Positions 36,031-48,981 of a stretch of DNA of 64,000 nucleotides are shown piece by piece. The stretch comes from Aliihoeflea sp023389195 (lineage in GTDB: Bacteria; Pseudomonadota; Alphaproteobacteria; Rhizobiales; Rhizobiaceae): assembly GCA_023389195.1 (NCBI GenBank), contig JAEWET010000046.1:1-64000 (forward strand), written 5' to 3'. Under the pieces are notes generated by a model, which worked only from the letters and a program-made list of their open reading frames with translations, ran no database searches and was not told the origin of the DNA. Each line of letters starts with the position of its first letter. Position 1 is the stretch's first letter. Position numbers and translations under genes: made by a program.

Positions 36031-36990
36031 CTAGACCAGTTCCGGAACCTCGCCGGGCACGAACGCGTCGAACGCCGCCCAGAACTGCTCGCGATAGCGG
36101 TCCGTTTCCTGCAGGATCTCGTGTTTGGCGCCGTCGATCGTGACGAGCGAGGCGCCGCGCAACTGGCGCGCATAGGCTTCGATCGCCGGCGTCGAGACGA
36201 GCGTGTCGGCGCCGGCGGCGACGAGCAGCGTCGGGATGCGGTGATTGCGCAGGAAATCGCGCTCGTGGACGCGTGCCGAGGCGACCGTCGCCGCATGCAC
36301 CCAGCCGACCGTCGTCGCACCGAGCCCGAGCGCCGGATGCTCCTCGTAGATCGCCTGGTTGCGCGCGAAGCGATAGGGATGGCTGGTGACGATGTTGCTC
36401 TCGAACACCTGCTTCGCCGGCTTTCGTTGCCCGCGCGCGAGGAACATGCGGCCGAAACCGAGCGAGGTCAGGAGGCCGGTCGCGCGGCGCAGCGTTTCCA
36501 TGCGTACCGGGATGCGCTCCAGCGTCAGGAGCGGGGCGAGCAGCACCATGCGTCGGATGCGGTTGGTCAGCTTGCGCGAGGCGAAGAGCGCGGTCAGCGC
36601 GCCGGTCGAATGGCCGATCAGATAAAAGGGCGCGCGGCAGTCCGGCAGGACGATATGCTCCACGAAGCGCTCGATGTCGGCGACATGGTCGTCGAAGGAG
36701 CGGACATAGCCGCGGCGCGGATTGCGGGTCAGGCGCTGCGAGCCGCCCTGGCCGCGCCAATCGAAGATCGCGACGCCGAATCCGCGTTGCTGCAATTCGC
36801 CGATGGTCTCGAAATATTTCTCGATCGCCTCGTTGCGACCGGGAAAGATCAGCACCGTTCCCTTGAGCGGACGCCCGGTCGCGCCGAACCGCGCATAGCG
36901 AAGCCGGATGTTGCCCTTGCCGTGAAACGTTCCGGCATGGGCGTTGTCTGGCAGGGGGTTGCCGGCGCTGGAGAAAATCTGGTCGCTCAT
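36031..36990 (-). CDS. Alpha/beta hydrolase, lysophospholipase-like
   Basis: A 319-residue serine hydrolase like PldB/monoacylglycerol lipases. The oxyanion region is VLIFPGRNEAIEKYFE; the nucleophile is in LIGHSTGALTALF (GHSTG); an acid is in VAAGADTLVS; and the histidine is in DGAKHEILQE. FDWRGQGGSQR is also typical. ATG 36990 is chosen; an upstream in-frame extension of 137 codons crosses the hairpin region and is not conserved. No signal peptide is seen. The substrate is presumably a lysophospholipid or monoglyceride. Confidence 0.88.
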   Translation of the reverse strand: MSDQIFSSAGNPLPDNAHAGTFHGKGNIRLRYARFGATGRPLKGTVLIFPGRNEAIEKYFETIGELQQRGFGVAIFDWRGQGGSQRLTRNPRRGYVRSFDDHVADIERFVEHIVLPDCRAPFYLIGHSTGALTALFASRKLTNRIRRMVLLAPLLTLERIPVRMETLRRATGLLTSLGFGRMFLARGQRKPAKQVFESNIVTSHPYRFARNQAIYEEHPALGLGATTVGWVHAATVASARVHERDFLRNHRIPTLLVAAGADTLVSTPAIEAYARQLRGASLVTIDGAKHEILQETDRYREQFWAAFDAFVPGEVPELV

Positions 36991-37058
36991 GAAGCCGTGA
37001 TAGAAAGCGGCGTTGCCAAAGGCAAAGCTTATCGAAGCGACAGGTCCGAAAAAGGTAA

Positions 37059-37089
37059 GGCCGGAAGATCCTTGTGGGAGCTTCCGGCC
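37059..37089. other. Perfect stem-loop of unknown role
   Basis: GGCCGGAAG (37059-37067) pairs with CTTCCGGCC (37081-37089) around a 13-nt loop. On the minus strand it is followed by a T-rich run (complement of AAAAAGGTAA), so it looks like a terminator read leftward. Yet no minus-strand gene ends there: the hydrolase begins 69 bp further on. Confidence 0.5.
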
Positions 37090-37259
37090 TCTGACGAACC
37101 GGGAGGAAGGGACGTTACACCCGGTCCGGCTTCGGAGACGACCAAGTGGCTTGAAGGCCGCCTGTTCGAATTCGATAAGTGGAAGGTAACCGTTGCGGGC
37201 TGAACGGAATCCGAAGCGGCGGTTCATATTCGGTTCATCGTTCGGGAGCGGATGGAACT

Positions 37260-37290
37260 CTTGAAAGCGCGCAGGCGAAAAACCACATCT
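37260..37290 (+). promoter_or_regulatory. RpoH (sigma-32) heat-shock promoter
   Basis: CTTGAAA (37260-37266), a 16-bp spacer, then CCACATCT (37283-37290). This is one mismatch from the classical CTTGAAA / CCCCATNT heat-shock promoter. It lies about 110 bp before hsp20, leaving room for a ROSE leader. Confidence 0.65.
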
Positions 37291-37296
37291 GGCGTG

Positions 37297-37402
37297 CGGT
37301 CGCCGATGTCGGGGCCGCTGGACATCGAGCGGAAAGACCAAAGCGTTTTCCGACAGATGCTCCACTCGCAAACCATGTTGCTCAACTGGAGAACAGACCA
37401 TG
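37297..37402 (+). promoter_or_regulatory. ROSE-like RNA thermometer in hsp20 leader
   Basis: The leader forms a first hairpin (CGATGTC 37304-37310 with GACATCG 37321-37327). A last hairpin has GUU-G-CUC (37377-37383) pairing with GAG-AAC (37389-37394), leaving a single bulged G opposite the Shine-Dalgarno GGAG (37388-37391). A UUGCU strand with a bulged G sealing the ribosome site is the hallmark of ROSE elements, which melt on heat shock in rhizobia. The ATG is at 37400. Confidence 0.7.
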
Positions 37403-37864
37403 CGTCATGTTGATTTTTCGCCGCTCTATCGCTCGACCGTCGGCTTCGACCGCCTCTTCACGATGCTCGATTCGCTGGCTCAGCCCGATAACGGCCAGTC
37501 CTATCCGCCCTACAATATCGAGCGCACCGGCGAAGACGCCTACCGCATCTCGATGGCCGTCGCCGGCTTCGCCGAGGACGACATCTCGATCGAGGCCCAT
37601 CGCACCGTCCTGACCGTCAAGGGCGAGAAGCCGGAGACCAAGGACGAGACGTCCGAATTCCTCCATCGCGGCATCGCCTCGCGCGCGTTCGAGCGCCGCT
37701 TCCAGCTTGCCGACCATGTCGAGGTCGTCGGCGCGCTGTTGAAGAACGGCCTTCTCCACATCGACCTGAAGCGTTCGGTGCCGGAGGAAATGAAGCCGCG
37801 CAAGATCGCGATCCAGCCGACGCCTGCTTCCGCGAAGCAGATCGAGGGCCAGGCGGTCAACTAA
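37400..37864 (+). CDS. Small heat-shock protein, Hsp20/alpha-crystallin
   Basis: A 154-residue chaperone that holds unfolding proteins during heat stress. The alpha-crystallin domain spans about residues 35-130 and includes YNIERTGEDAYRISMAVAGF, the GEKPETKDE loop and FERRFQLADHVEVVGALLKNGLL. The N-terminus (DFSPLYRSTVGFDRLFTMLD) is that of class A IbpA/HspA proteins. It has its own RpoH promoter, ROSE leader and terminator. Its 3' end overlaps the convergent doxX-like gene by 8 bp. Confidence 0.96.
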   Translation: MRHVDFSPLYRSTVGFDRLFTMLDSLAQPDNGQSYPPYNIERTGEDAYRISMAVAGFAEDDISIEAHRTVLTVKGEKPETKDETSEFLHRGIASRAFERRFQLADHVEVVGALLKNGLLHIDLKRSVPEEMKPRKIAIQPTPASAKQIEGQAVN

Positions 37865-38462
37865 GCTGCGCGTTTCCCGACGAAATGGCGGCGCCCCTTG
37901 CGGGCGCCGCTTTGCGTTTGAGGAGAAGCGCGTCGATGGACAGTGCGCCTGCGCCCTTCATCGCCAGAACGGCCAGCAGGAAAATCCAGAACAGACGCTG
38001 GTCGGCGATGAGACCATCGGAAAAACGGTCGAACGCTGCTCCCGCCGTTTCCGTCCCGACCTGGTGGACAAGGATGTCGACGGCGCTCTGGACGATGACG
38101 AAGCCGATCATGCCGAGCGCGGCGATCCGCGTGGCCAACCCGGCGAGGATGAGGAAAGGCAGGATGAATTCGCCATAGGTGCCGGCCCACACCATCAGGC
38201 CCCAGGGCAGGAAGGCGACATTGCCGACGTCGCCGCCGGCAGCTTCCACTGCCGGCAGGGCGATTTGATAATAGGCGTTGTCCGAGACGGACAGGAAACC
38301 GAACGTCCCGTCTGTGATCTTGGTGCGCGCCGAATTCCAGAAGTAGAAGAGCAACGTCGAGGCGAACACCAGCCGCGCGGCAAGCCCGATCAGCCAGCGG
38401 TCGCCCGCAGCTTCGATCCCGGACACGAATCTATCATAGGGGCGATACAGTGGTCCGATCAT
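37857..38462 (-). CDS. DoxX-family membrane protein of the bufferin operon
   Basis: A 201-residue membrane protein of the DoxX family with four helices (LAARLVFASTLLFYFWNS, LMVWAGTYGEFILPFLILAG, ALGMIGFVIVQSAVDILV, LFWIFLLAVLAMKGAGAL). It is the last gene of the bufABC-doxX unit, with its start overlapping the bufC stop as ATGA. DoxX genes commonly accompany DUF692/DUF2063 pairs; a redox or export role is assumed. About its last 20 residues are encoded across the terminator hairpin of the convergent hsp20 gene, which suggests an eroded or extended 3' end. Confidence 0.9.
   Translation of the reverse strand: MIGPLYRPYDRFVSGIEAAGDRWLIGLAARLVFASTLLFYFWNSARTKITDGTFGFLSVSDNAYYQIALPAVEAAGGDVGNVAFLPWGLMVWAGTYGEFILPFLILAGLATRIAALGMIGFVIVQSAVDILVHQVGTETAGAAFDRFSDGLIADQRLFWIFLLAVLAMKGAGALSIDALLLKRKAAPARGAAISSGNAQLS
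37888..37920 (+). terminator. hsp20 terminator
   Basis: GCGGCGCCC and GGGCGCCGC form a 9-bp stem with a 5-nt loop, followed by TTTGCGTTT. It lies 23 bp after the hsp20 stop, inside the 3' end of the opposite doxX-like gene. Confidence 0.75.
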
Positions 38463-39214
38463 CGCTCTGCTCCTCGAATGGCATGAAACGCGCCCGACCA
38501 GACGACGAGCGACATCCCCGCGCCGAGGTCGAATTTCCGGTCGCAGGCAAGTGCCGCGTCGACCGCAGCCTCAAGCGGTCGGCCGTTCATAAGCGCCTGC
38601 ATGAAGACTGCCTGACCCCGGCCAAGCGACTTTACCGTCACGGCAAGGGCAGGGCGGGTGATGAGGATCGCTTGCGCCACCGACGCATCGATGCGGCCTG
38701 AGACGCCGGCGTCTTGTCGATTGGCCAGGAACAGGTCGGCGACGGCAAAGCGCGATGCGACGATGCGCGCGGCCGGATGGGCGATCAGGCGGCAATGCGG
38801 CAACTGCGCAACCGGCACGGACGCCATCGTCTCGCCGTCGAGCGGTTCGGCATCGGCTGCGTGCCAGGCATCGAGCCAGGATCTTTCGACCCGGGCGAGG
38901 TCGGCCAGATACGGCATCCTGCCTGCGGGGCCGAATGCGGCGAGGAAATCGGGAAATTCGTCGCCATAGCGAAAAACAAGCGGCGAACGCGGAGGGTGCG
39001 CGACCATGAAGGCGTGGGCCATCGCGTCGAAGAAGCGGTCGCCGACGATGCGGCGCGTCGCCGGAAAGATCTCGCGCAGCGCCCTGATGAGGCTCGACGC
39101 GAAATTGTTGCGATAGACGGCGAAACGGCCGGCATCGCCAAGCCCGAAGGCCGAATGAAGGCCGGGCGGCGGGGCACCATCGGCCACCAGAAGCCCGGAC
39201 GCGAATTCATCCAT
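38459..39214 (-). CDS. bufC: DUF2063 protein, bufferin maturation partner (BufC type)
   Basis: A 251-residue protein with the DUF2063 DNA-binding-like N-terminal domain (FAVYRNNFASSLIRALREIFPATRRIVGDRFFDAMAHAF, shown in the region 30-70). Despite the domain's old name, members act as partner of the DUF692 iron enzyme that modifies cysteines in bufferin peptides. It starts at ATG 39214, overlapping the bufB stop by 8 bp, and its stop overlaps the doxX start. Translational coupling of all three is likely. Confidence 0.88.
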   Translation of the reverse strand: MDEFASGLLVADGAPPPGLHSAFGLGDAGRFAVYRNNFASSLIRALREIFPATRRIVGDRFFDAMAHAFMVAHPPRSPLVFRYGDEFPDFLAAFGPAGRMPYLADLARVERSWLDAWHAADAEPLDGETMASVPVAQLPHCRLIAHPAARIVASRFAVADLFLANRQDAGVSGRIDASVAQAILITRPALAVTVKSLGRGQAVFMQALMNGRPLEAAVDAALACDRKFDLGAGMSLVVWSGAFHAIRGAER

Positions 39215-40118
39215 GACGGTGCCCCAGCATCCGGTTCGGCGCCTGACGGGCCAGAATTTCGGCTGCCGCCATCGCCTCTCGCTTGAGGATCGGCCAGGCG
39301 GGTATGTCGGCGTCCCATTCCACAAGCGTGGCGACAGGCCCGGTGCGCGCGATCACGCGTTCGTAAAGCGCCCAGACGGCATCGGCGACGGGGCCGTCAT
39401 GGCTGTCGATTAACAGCTTTCGGCCCTGTGCGTCCGCGTCTTCGGCATGGCCGGCGAGATGGATTTCGCCGACATGATGCAGCGGGAAGGAGGACAGGTA
39501 GGTCCAGGCGTCCGTCCCGTGATTGGTCGCGGACACGAAGACGTTGTTGACGTCGAGCAGCAGGCCGCAGCCTGTGCGGCGCACGATCTCGCGCAGGAAA
39601 TCCTGCTCGGAGATGGTGGACTGTTCGAAGAGCAGATACGTCGCCGGGCTCTCGAGCAGGATAGGGCGGGAAATCGCCTCCTGCATCTCATCGACGTGGT
39701 CGGTCACCCGGGCAAGCGTCGCCTCGGTGTAGGGCAGGGGCAATAGATCGTTGTAGAAGACGTCGTCATGCGTCGACCAGGCCAGATGCTCGGAAACGAA
39801 GGCCGGCTCGTAGCGATCGACGAGCGCCCGGAAGCGGTCGAGATGATCGCGTGACAATGGTGCTTCGCCGCCGATCGACATGCACACGCCGTGCAGCGAG
39901 ACGGGATGGCGCGCACGGATGCGTTCGAGCAGCCGATGCGGCATCCCGCCGTCGCCCATGTAGTTTTCCGCGTGGATCTCAAAGAAGCCGTCGATCGCCT
40001 CGTCGGCCTCGATCTCGCGAAAATGCTCGGGCTTGAAGCTGGTGCCGGCCAGCCCCGCCGCGTCGAAGGCCGGAAAGCGCTGCTCCCGGCGATGAAGATC
40101 GGTGACATTCACGTTCAT
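39207..40118 (-). CDS. bufB: DUF692 multinuclear iron enzyme (BufB type)
   Basis: A 303-residue TIM-barrel enzyme of the DUF692/MNIO family, which uses two or three iron atoms to turn cysteines of a precursor peptide into thiooxazole-type heterocycles. Metal-binding candidates lie in EIHAENYMG, SLHGVCMSIGG, FVSEHLAWS, LLDVNNVFVSATNHG and EIHLAGHAEDA. It follows the precursor gene by 45 bp and overlaps bufC. It belongs to the bufferin branch, judged from the DUF2282 precursor next to it. The start at ATG 40118 is a choice among close options, including ATG 40114-type codons just inside. Confidence 0.92.
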   Translation of the reverse strand: MNVNVTDLHRREQRFPAFDAAGLAGTSFKPEHFREIEADEAIDGFFEIHAENYMGDGGMPHRLLERIRARHPVSLHGVCMSIGGEAPLSRDHLDRFRALVDRYEPAFVSEHLAWSTHDDVFYNDLLPLPYTEATLARVTDHVDEMQEAISRPILLESPATYLLFEQSTISEQDFLREIVRRTGCGLLLDVNNVFVSATNHGTDAWTYLSSFPLHHVGEIHLAGHAEDADAQGRKLLIDSHDGPVADAVWALYERVIARTGPVATLVEWDADIPAWPILKREAMAAAEILARQAPNRMLGHRHG

Positions 40119-40163
40119 GCCCGTCGTCCTTCCGGCCTGTCGATTGGCTGGCGATGAGTCCGA

Positions 40164-40475
40164 TCAGCCCGCCGTGGGCAGGTCGCGGTCGAGGGCCTCG
40201 AGCGAGCCCATGCGCTGATCGGGAAGATCGATCGAAGCGCAGGTGCCCTTCTCGACATAGGTCCAGGCATTGCCCTGGTAGTCGACCTTGGAGGTGCCGG
40301 CGCATGTCGTGCCGGGACCGGCCGCGCAGTCGTTCGCGCCCGCCAGCGAAACGCCGTAGCAGCGCTCCTTTTCCTGGGCGACGGCGTCGCCTGTCGAGAT
40401 GAAGGCGCCGGCGGAAACGGCGGAGGCGACGGCGGTGGCTAGATAGGCGGCGCTGAAAGCGGTACGTGTCGACAT
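40164..40475 (-). CDS. bufA: Bufferin precursor, DUF2282 (BufA type)
   Basis: A 103-residue ribosomally made, post-translationally modified peptide precursor. It has a signal-peptide-like N-terminus (FSAAYLATAVASAVSAGAF) and four cysteines at 39, 50, 58 and 79 in the family pattern ERCYGVSLAGANDCA, TTCAGTS, DYQGNAW, GTCAS. In characterised bufferins, BufB/BufC convert central cysteines into rings that bind copper, and the product buffers periplasmic copper. First gene of the unit bufA-bufB-bufC-doxX. No SigF-type (GTAACC) promoter is visible upstream, so its control is unresolved. Confidence 0.9.
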   Translation of the reverse strand: MSTRTAFSAAYLATAVASAVSAGAFISTGDAVAQEKERCYGVSLAGANDCAAGPGTTCAGTSKVDYQGNAWTYVEKGTCASIDLPDQRMGSLEALDRDLPTAG

Positions 40476-40574
40476 TGGATGATGCTCCCTTGGTGTTCGT
40501 CCGGCGTTGTTGCCGGCCTCAACACCTTGGCGAAGCGCCCCATCACTGGGAAATCAACGAGCGGATATGAAGAA

Positions 40575-40596
40575 TGCCGGCGCGGTCACGCCGGCA
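40575..40596 (-). terminator. Hairpin terminator of the threonine aldolase gene
   Basis: TGCCGGCG and CGCCGGCA form an 8-bp stem with a 6-nt loop, followed on the minus strand by CATTCTTCAT. It lies 49 bp beyond the ltaE stop and separates it from the bufferin unit. Confidence 0.55.
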
Positions 40597-40644
40597 CCCG
40601 TTCTTTCGCGTCCGAAAATCACGTATCGCTGAATTAGAACGTGA

Positions 40645-41688
40645 TCATGCGATCAGTTTGCCGATCCCATCGACATCGCCCTCGGTGGTGGCGAAGCTGG
40701 TCACGAAACGGCAGAGCGTCTCATCCGGCCCGACGTCGAGGCCCGCAGGCGTCGGCCAGGCGTAGAAGACGGCGCCCTTGTCCTTCAGTTCGTCGACCAG
40801 CCCCTTGCCGAGGATCGGGAAGACTTCGTTCGCCTCCGGCGCCCAGCCGAGCCGCGCATTGGGCGAGGTGGTGAAGTGTCCGGCCAGCCGCGTGGCCATC
40901 GCGTTCGAATGCCGGGCGGTCTTCAACCACAGATCGTCGGCGAAATAGGCTTCGAACTGCGCCGCGATGAAGCGCGACTTGGAAAAGAGCTGCGCGGCGC
41001 GCTTGCGCACGAAGGGGAAATCCTTCGCTTCGTCGGGATTGAAGAAGACGACGGCCTCCGCGCACCAGCAGCCATTCTTGGTGCCGCCGAAAGAGAGCAC
41101 GTCGACGCCGCGCTTCCAGGTCATCTCGGCCGCCGACACGCCGAGCGAGACGAGCGCATTGGCAAAGCGCGCGCCGTCCATGTGGAGCGGGATGCCGTGC
41201 TCCTTGGCGAGCGCGGAGATGGCCTCGATCTGCGCCAGCGAATAGACCGTGCCGACTTCGCTCGCCTGCGTGATCGTCACCGCAGCGGGCCGTCCGCCAT
41301 GGACGAAGGCGGGCGGGAAGCGCTCGATCGCTGCCTTGAGCTTTTCAGTCTCCATTCGGCCGAGAGGGCCATCGACGGCATGGAGGCGCGAGCCGCCCAT
41401 GAAATATTCCGGCGCGCCGCATTCGTCGGCGATCACATGCGCCTCGCGGTGGCAGAAGGAGACGCCGCCCGCGCGGTCGTAGGCCGTGAGGGCGAGCGAG
41501 TTCGCGGCTGTGCCGGTTCCGACGAAGAACACCGCCACATCGCGCTCGAAGATTTCGCTGAAACGCGCTTCGACCGCCTTGTCGAGGTCGCTCGCGCCAT
41601 AGGCCGGCGCGAAGCCGGCAGAGCGCGTGACGAGGTTGCGGGCGATGTCGGGGTGGGCGCCGGCCCAGTTGTCGGATGCGAAATACAT
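40645..41688 (-). CDS. ltaE: Low-specificity L-threonine aldolase
   Basis: A PLP enzyme that cleaves L-threonine (and allo-threonine) to glycine and acetaldehyde, 347 residues. The N-terminus (MYFASDNWAGAHPDI) fits the family, as do FVGTGTAANSLAL, CHREAHVIADECGAPEYF, HMDGARFANALVSLG, and catalytic lysine in SFGGTKNGCWCAEAVVF. It is transcribed alone on the minus strand, divergent from gltB. A terminator hairpin follows. Confidence 0.95.
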   Translation of the reverse strand: MYFASDNWAGAHPDIARNLVTRSAGFAPAYGASDLDKAVEARFSEIFERDVAVFFVGTGTAANSLALTAYDRAGGVSFCHREAHVIADECGAPEYFMGGSRLHAVDGPLGRMETEKLKAAIERFPPAFVHGGRPAAVTITQASEVGTVYSLAQIEAISALAKEHGIPLHMDGARFANALVSLGVSAAEMTWKRGVDVLSFGGTKNGCWCAEAVVFFNPDEAKDFPFVRKRAAQLFSKSRFIAAQFEAYFADDLWLKTARHSNAMATRLAGHFTTSPNARLGWAPEANEVFPILGKGLVDELKDKGAVFYAWPTPAGLDVGPDETLCRFVTSFATTEGDVDGIGKLIA

Positions 41689-42142
41689 GAAGCGTGCTAT
41701 TCCCTTGGAAAGTCCGCTTCAGAAATCAGGTCGGCGCGCGGCTGACAAGGGCCTGACGCTGCGCATGCGAAGGCGATTTGCGAAGATTGCGGCCGCGTCA
41801 CGTGTGGCGAAACAATCTTTCGCCAACAGCCTCAATTTTTTGCACTTGCATCTTGTGCGGGCTTTTGATTTCTGTCATATCCGATTTAGGACAGCATTGC
41901 TGTCTTATTTGCGGATTGCCGAGCAGCCGCGCTGACCCTTAGAATGGGGCGCGCGTAGAGTTCGGCGCCGCCGCCTGGCACGATGTATCGGCCATGTGCG
42001 GACCGGAGGGCAAGGGCCCCGAGAACCGGTCGGCGAACGGCCATTCGACATATATGCCGCGAGTGCAGAATTGGGTTGGCCGCAGGGCGAACCTGGAGGA
42101 CCAGACGACCGCCCGATCCCCGGGCACGACGGAGAGACGAGC
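41689..42142. other. Long divergent region ltaE / gltB
   Basis: 454 bp without a convincing gene. An AT-rich stretch (41820-41915) includes a 15-bp dyad GACAGCATTGCTGTC. The remainder is GC-rich and free of clear promoter matches. GGAGAG at 42131-42136 precedes the gltB ATG. Confidence 0.5.
41890..41904. promoter_or_regulatory. Palindromic operator candidate upstream of gltB
   Basis: GACAGC-ATT-GCTGTC is a perfect 6-bp inverted repeat in an AT-rich setting, 239 bp before the gltB start and 202 bp from the ltaE start. It resembles Lrp/AsnC-type or other amino-acid responsive sites, but no specific protein can be named. Confidence 0.5.
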
Positions 42143-46876
<4,734 letters not shown>

Positions 46877-46887
46877 GGGAGAGAAAG

Positions 46888-48315
<1,428 letters not shown>

Positions 48316-48329
48316 TTCTCAAAACTTAT

Positions 48330-48360
48330 CCCCGCCCATTGTGGGCGGGGTATATTTCTG
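48330..48360 (+). terminator. gltD terminator
   Basis: CCCCGCCC (48330-48337) and GGGCGGGG (48343-48350) form an 8-bp stem with loop ATTGT, followed by TATATTTCT. It lies 15 bp beyond the gltD stop. Confidence 0.8.
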
Positions 48361-48427
48361 GTCCGCGCAGTGGTGGCAGAACGGGACCGAGCTGGTTAGA
48401 TAGGCGCATTGCCTCTGGACCCGCCTC

Positions 48428-48967
48428 ATGACTCAAAAGCCCTATGTCGTTGACGAACTGATTTCCGCCAAGGCCATCGCCGCGCGGGTCGAAACGCTCG
48501 CCCGCGAGATCACCGCCTTTTATGCCGATACCGACAAGCTGGTCGTGGTCGGCCTGCTGCGCGGCTCCTTCATCTTCATCGCCGATCTGGTGCGCGAGAT
48601 AGGCCTGCCTGTGGAGGTCGATTTCCTCGAGGCCTCCTCCTATGGCAACGCTATGGAATCGAGCCGGGAAGTAAGGATTCTCAAGGACTTACGCGGCGAG
48701 ATCGCCGGCCGCGACGTGCTGGTTGTGGAAGATATCATCGATACCGGCCATACGCTCAAGCATGTGCTGGAGATCCTCGAAACGCGCCATCCGCGCCGCA
48801 TGGAGGTCTGCGCTTTGCTCAACAAGCCCAGCCGCCGCGAGACCGACGTCAACGCCCGCTGGATCGGCTTCGACATCCCCGACGAATTCGTCGTCGGCTA
48901 CGGCATCGACTACGCCCAGCGCAACCGCAACCTGCCCCATATCGGCGCCGTGCGGTTCACCGGGTAA
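48428..48967 (+). CDS. hpt: Hypoxanthine phosphoribosyltransferase
   Basis: A 179-residue purine salvage enzyme making IMP or GMP from hypoxanthine or guanine and PRPP. The PRPP-binding loop is VLVVEDIIDTGHTLKHVLEI and the LRGSFIFIADLVRE loop is also typical; the C-terminus has DIPDEFVVGYGIDYAQRNRNLP, characteristic of Hpt. ATG 48428 is preceded by weak RBS (GGACC). It stands alone between gltD and the convergent SGNH gene. Confidence 0.95.
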   Translation: MTQKPYVVDELISAKAIAARVETLAREITAFYADTDKLVVVGLLRGSFIFIADLVREIGLPVEVDFLEASSYGNAMESSREVRILKDLRGEIAGRDVLVVEDIIDTGHTLKHVLEILETRHPRRMEVCALLNKPSRRETDVNARWIGFDIPDEFVVGYGIDYAQRNRNLPHIGAVRFTG

Positions 48968-48981
48968 GGCAGAGCCGCGCT

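Larger units (their letters stand above)
36991..37399. other. Divergent gap with hairpin, RpoH promoter and ROSE leader
   Basis: 409 bp between the hydrolase gene and hsp20. It contains a perfect 9-bp stem-loop (37059-37089), about 170 bp of unassigned sequence, then the heat-shock promoter and leader listed separately. I see no supportable small gene. The 37090-37250 part could belong to an unrecognised small RNA. Confidence 0.5.

Noticed and set aside
34443..36320. Minus-strand open frame of 625 codons opposite the GGDEF-EAL gene
   Set aside because: Low-complexity, Arg/His/Asp-rich translation without domains; the opposite strand has intact GGDEF and EAL signatures.
36121..37203. Plus-strand frame covering the hydrolase gene and the gap before hsp20
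   Set aside because: Runs antisense to a hydrolase with full catalytic motifs, and its own translation shows no domain; the part in the gap is unlikely to be translated.
37857..37864. Frameshift or assembly error at the doxX/hsp20 overlap
   Set aside because: Both frames stay open with family motifs up to the overlap, so an 8-bp convergent overlap is accepted as real.
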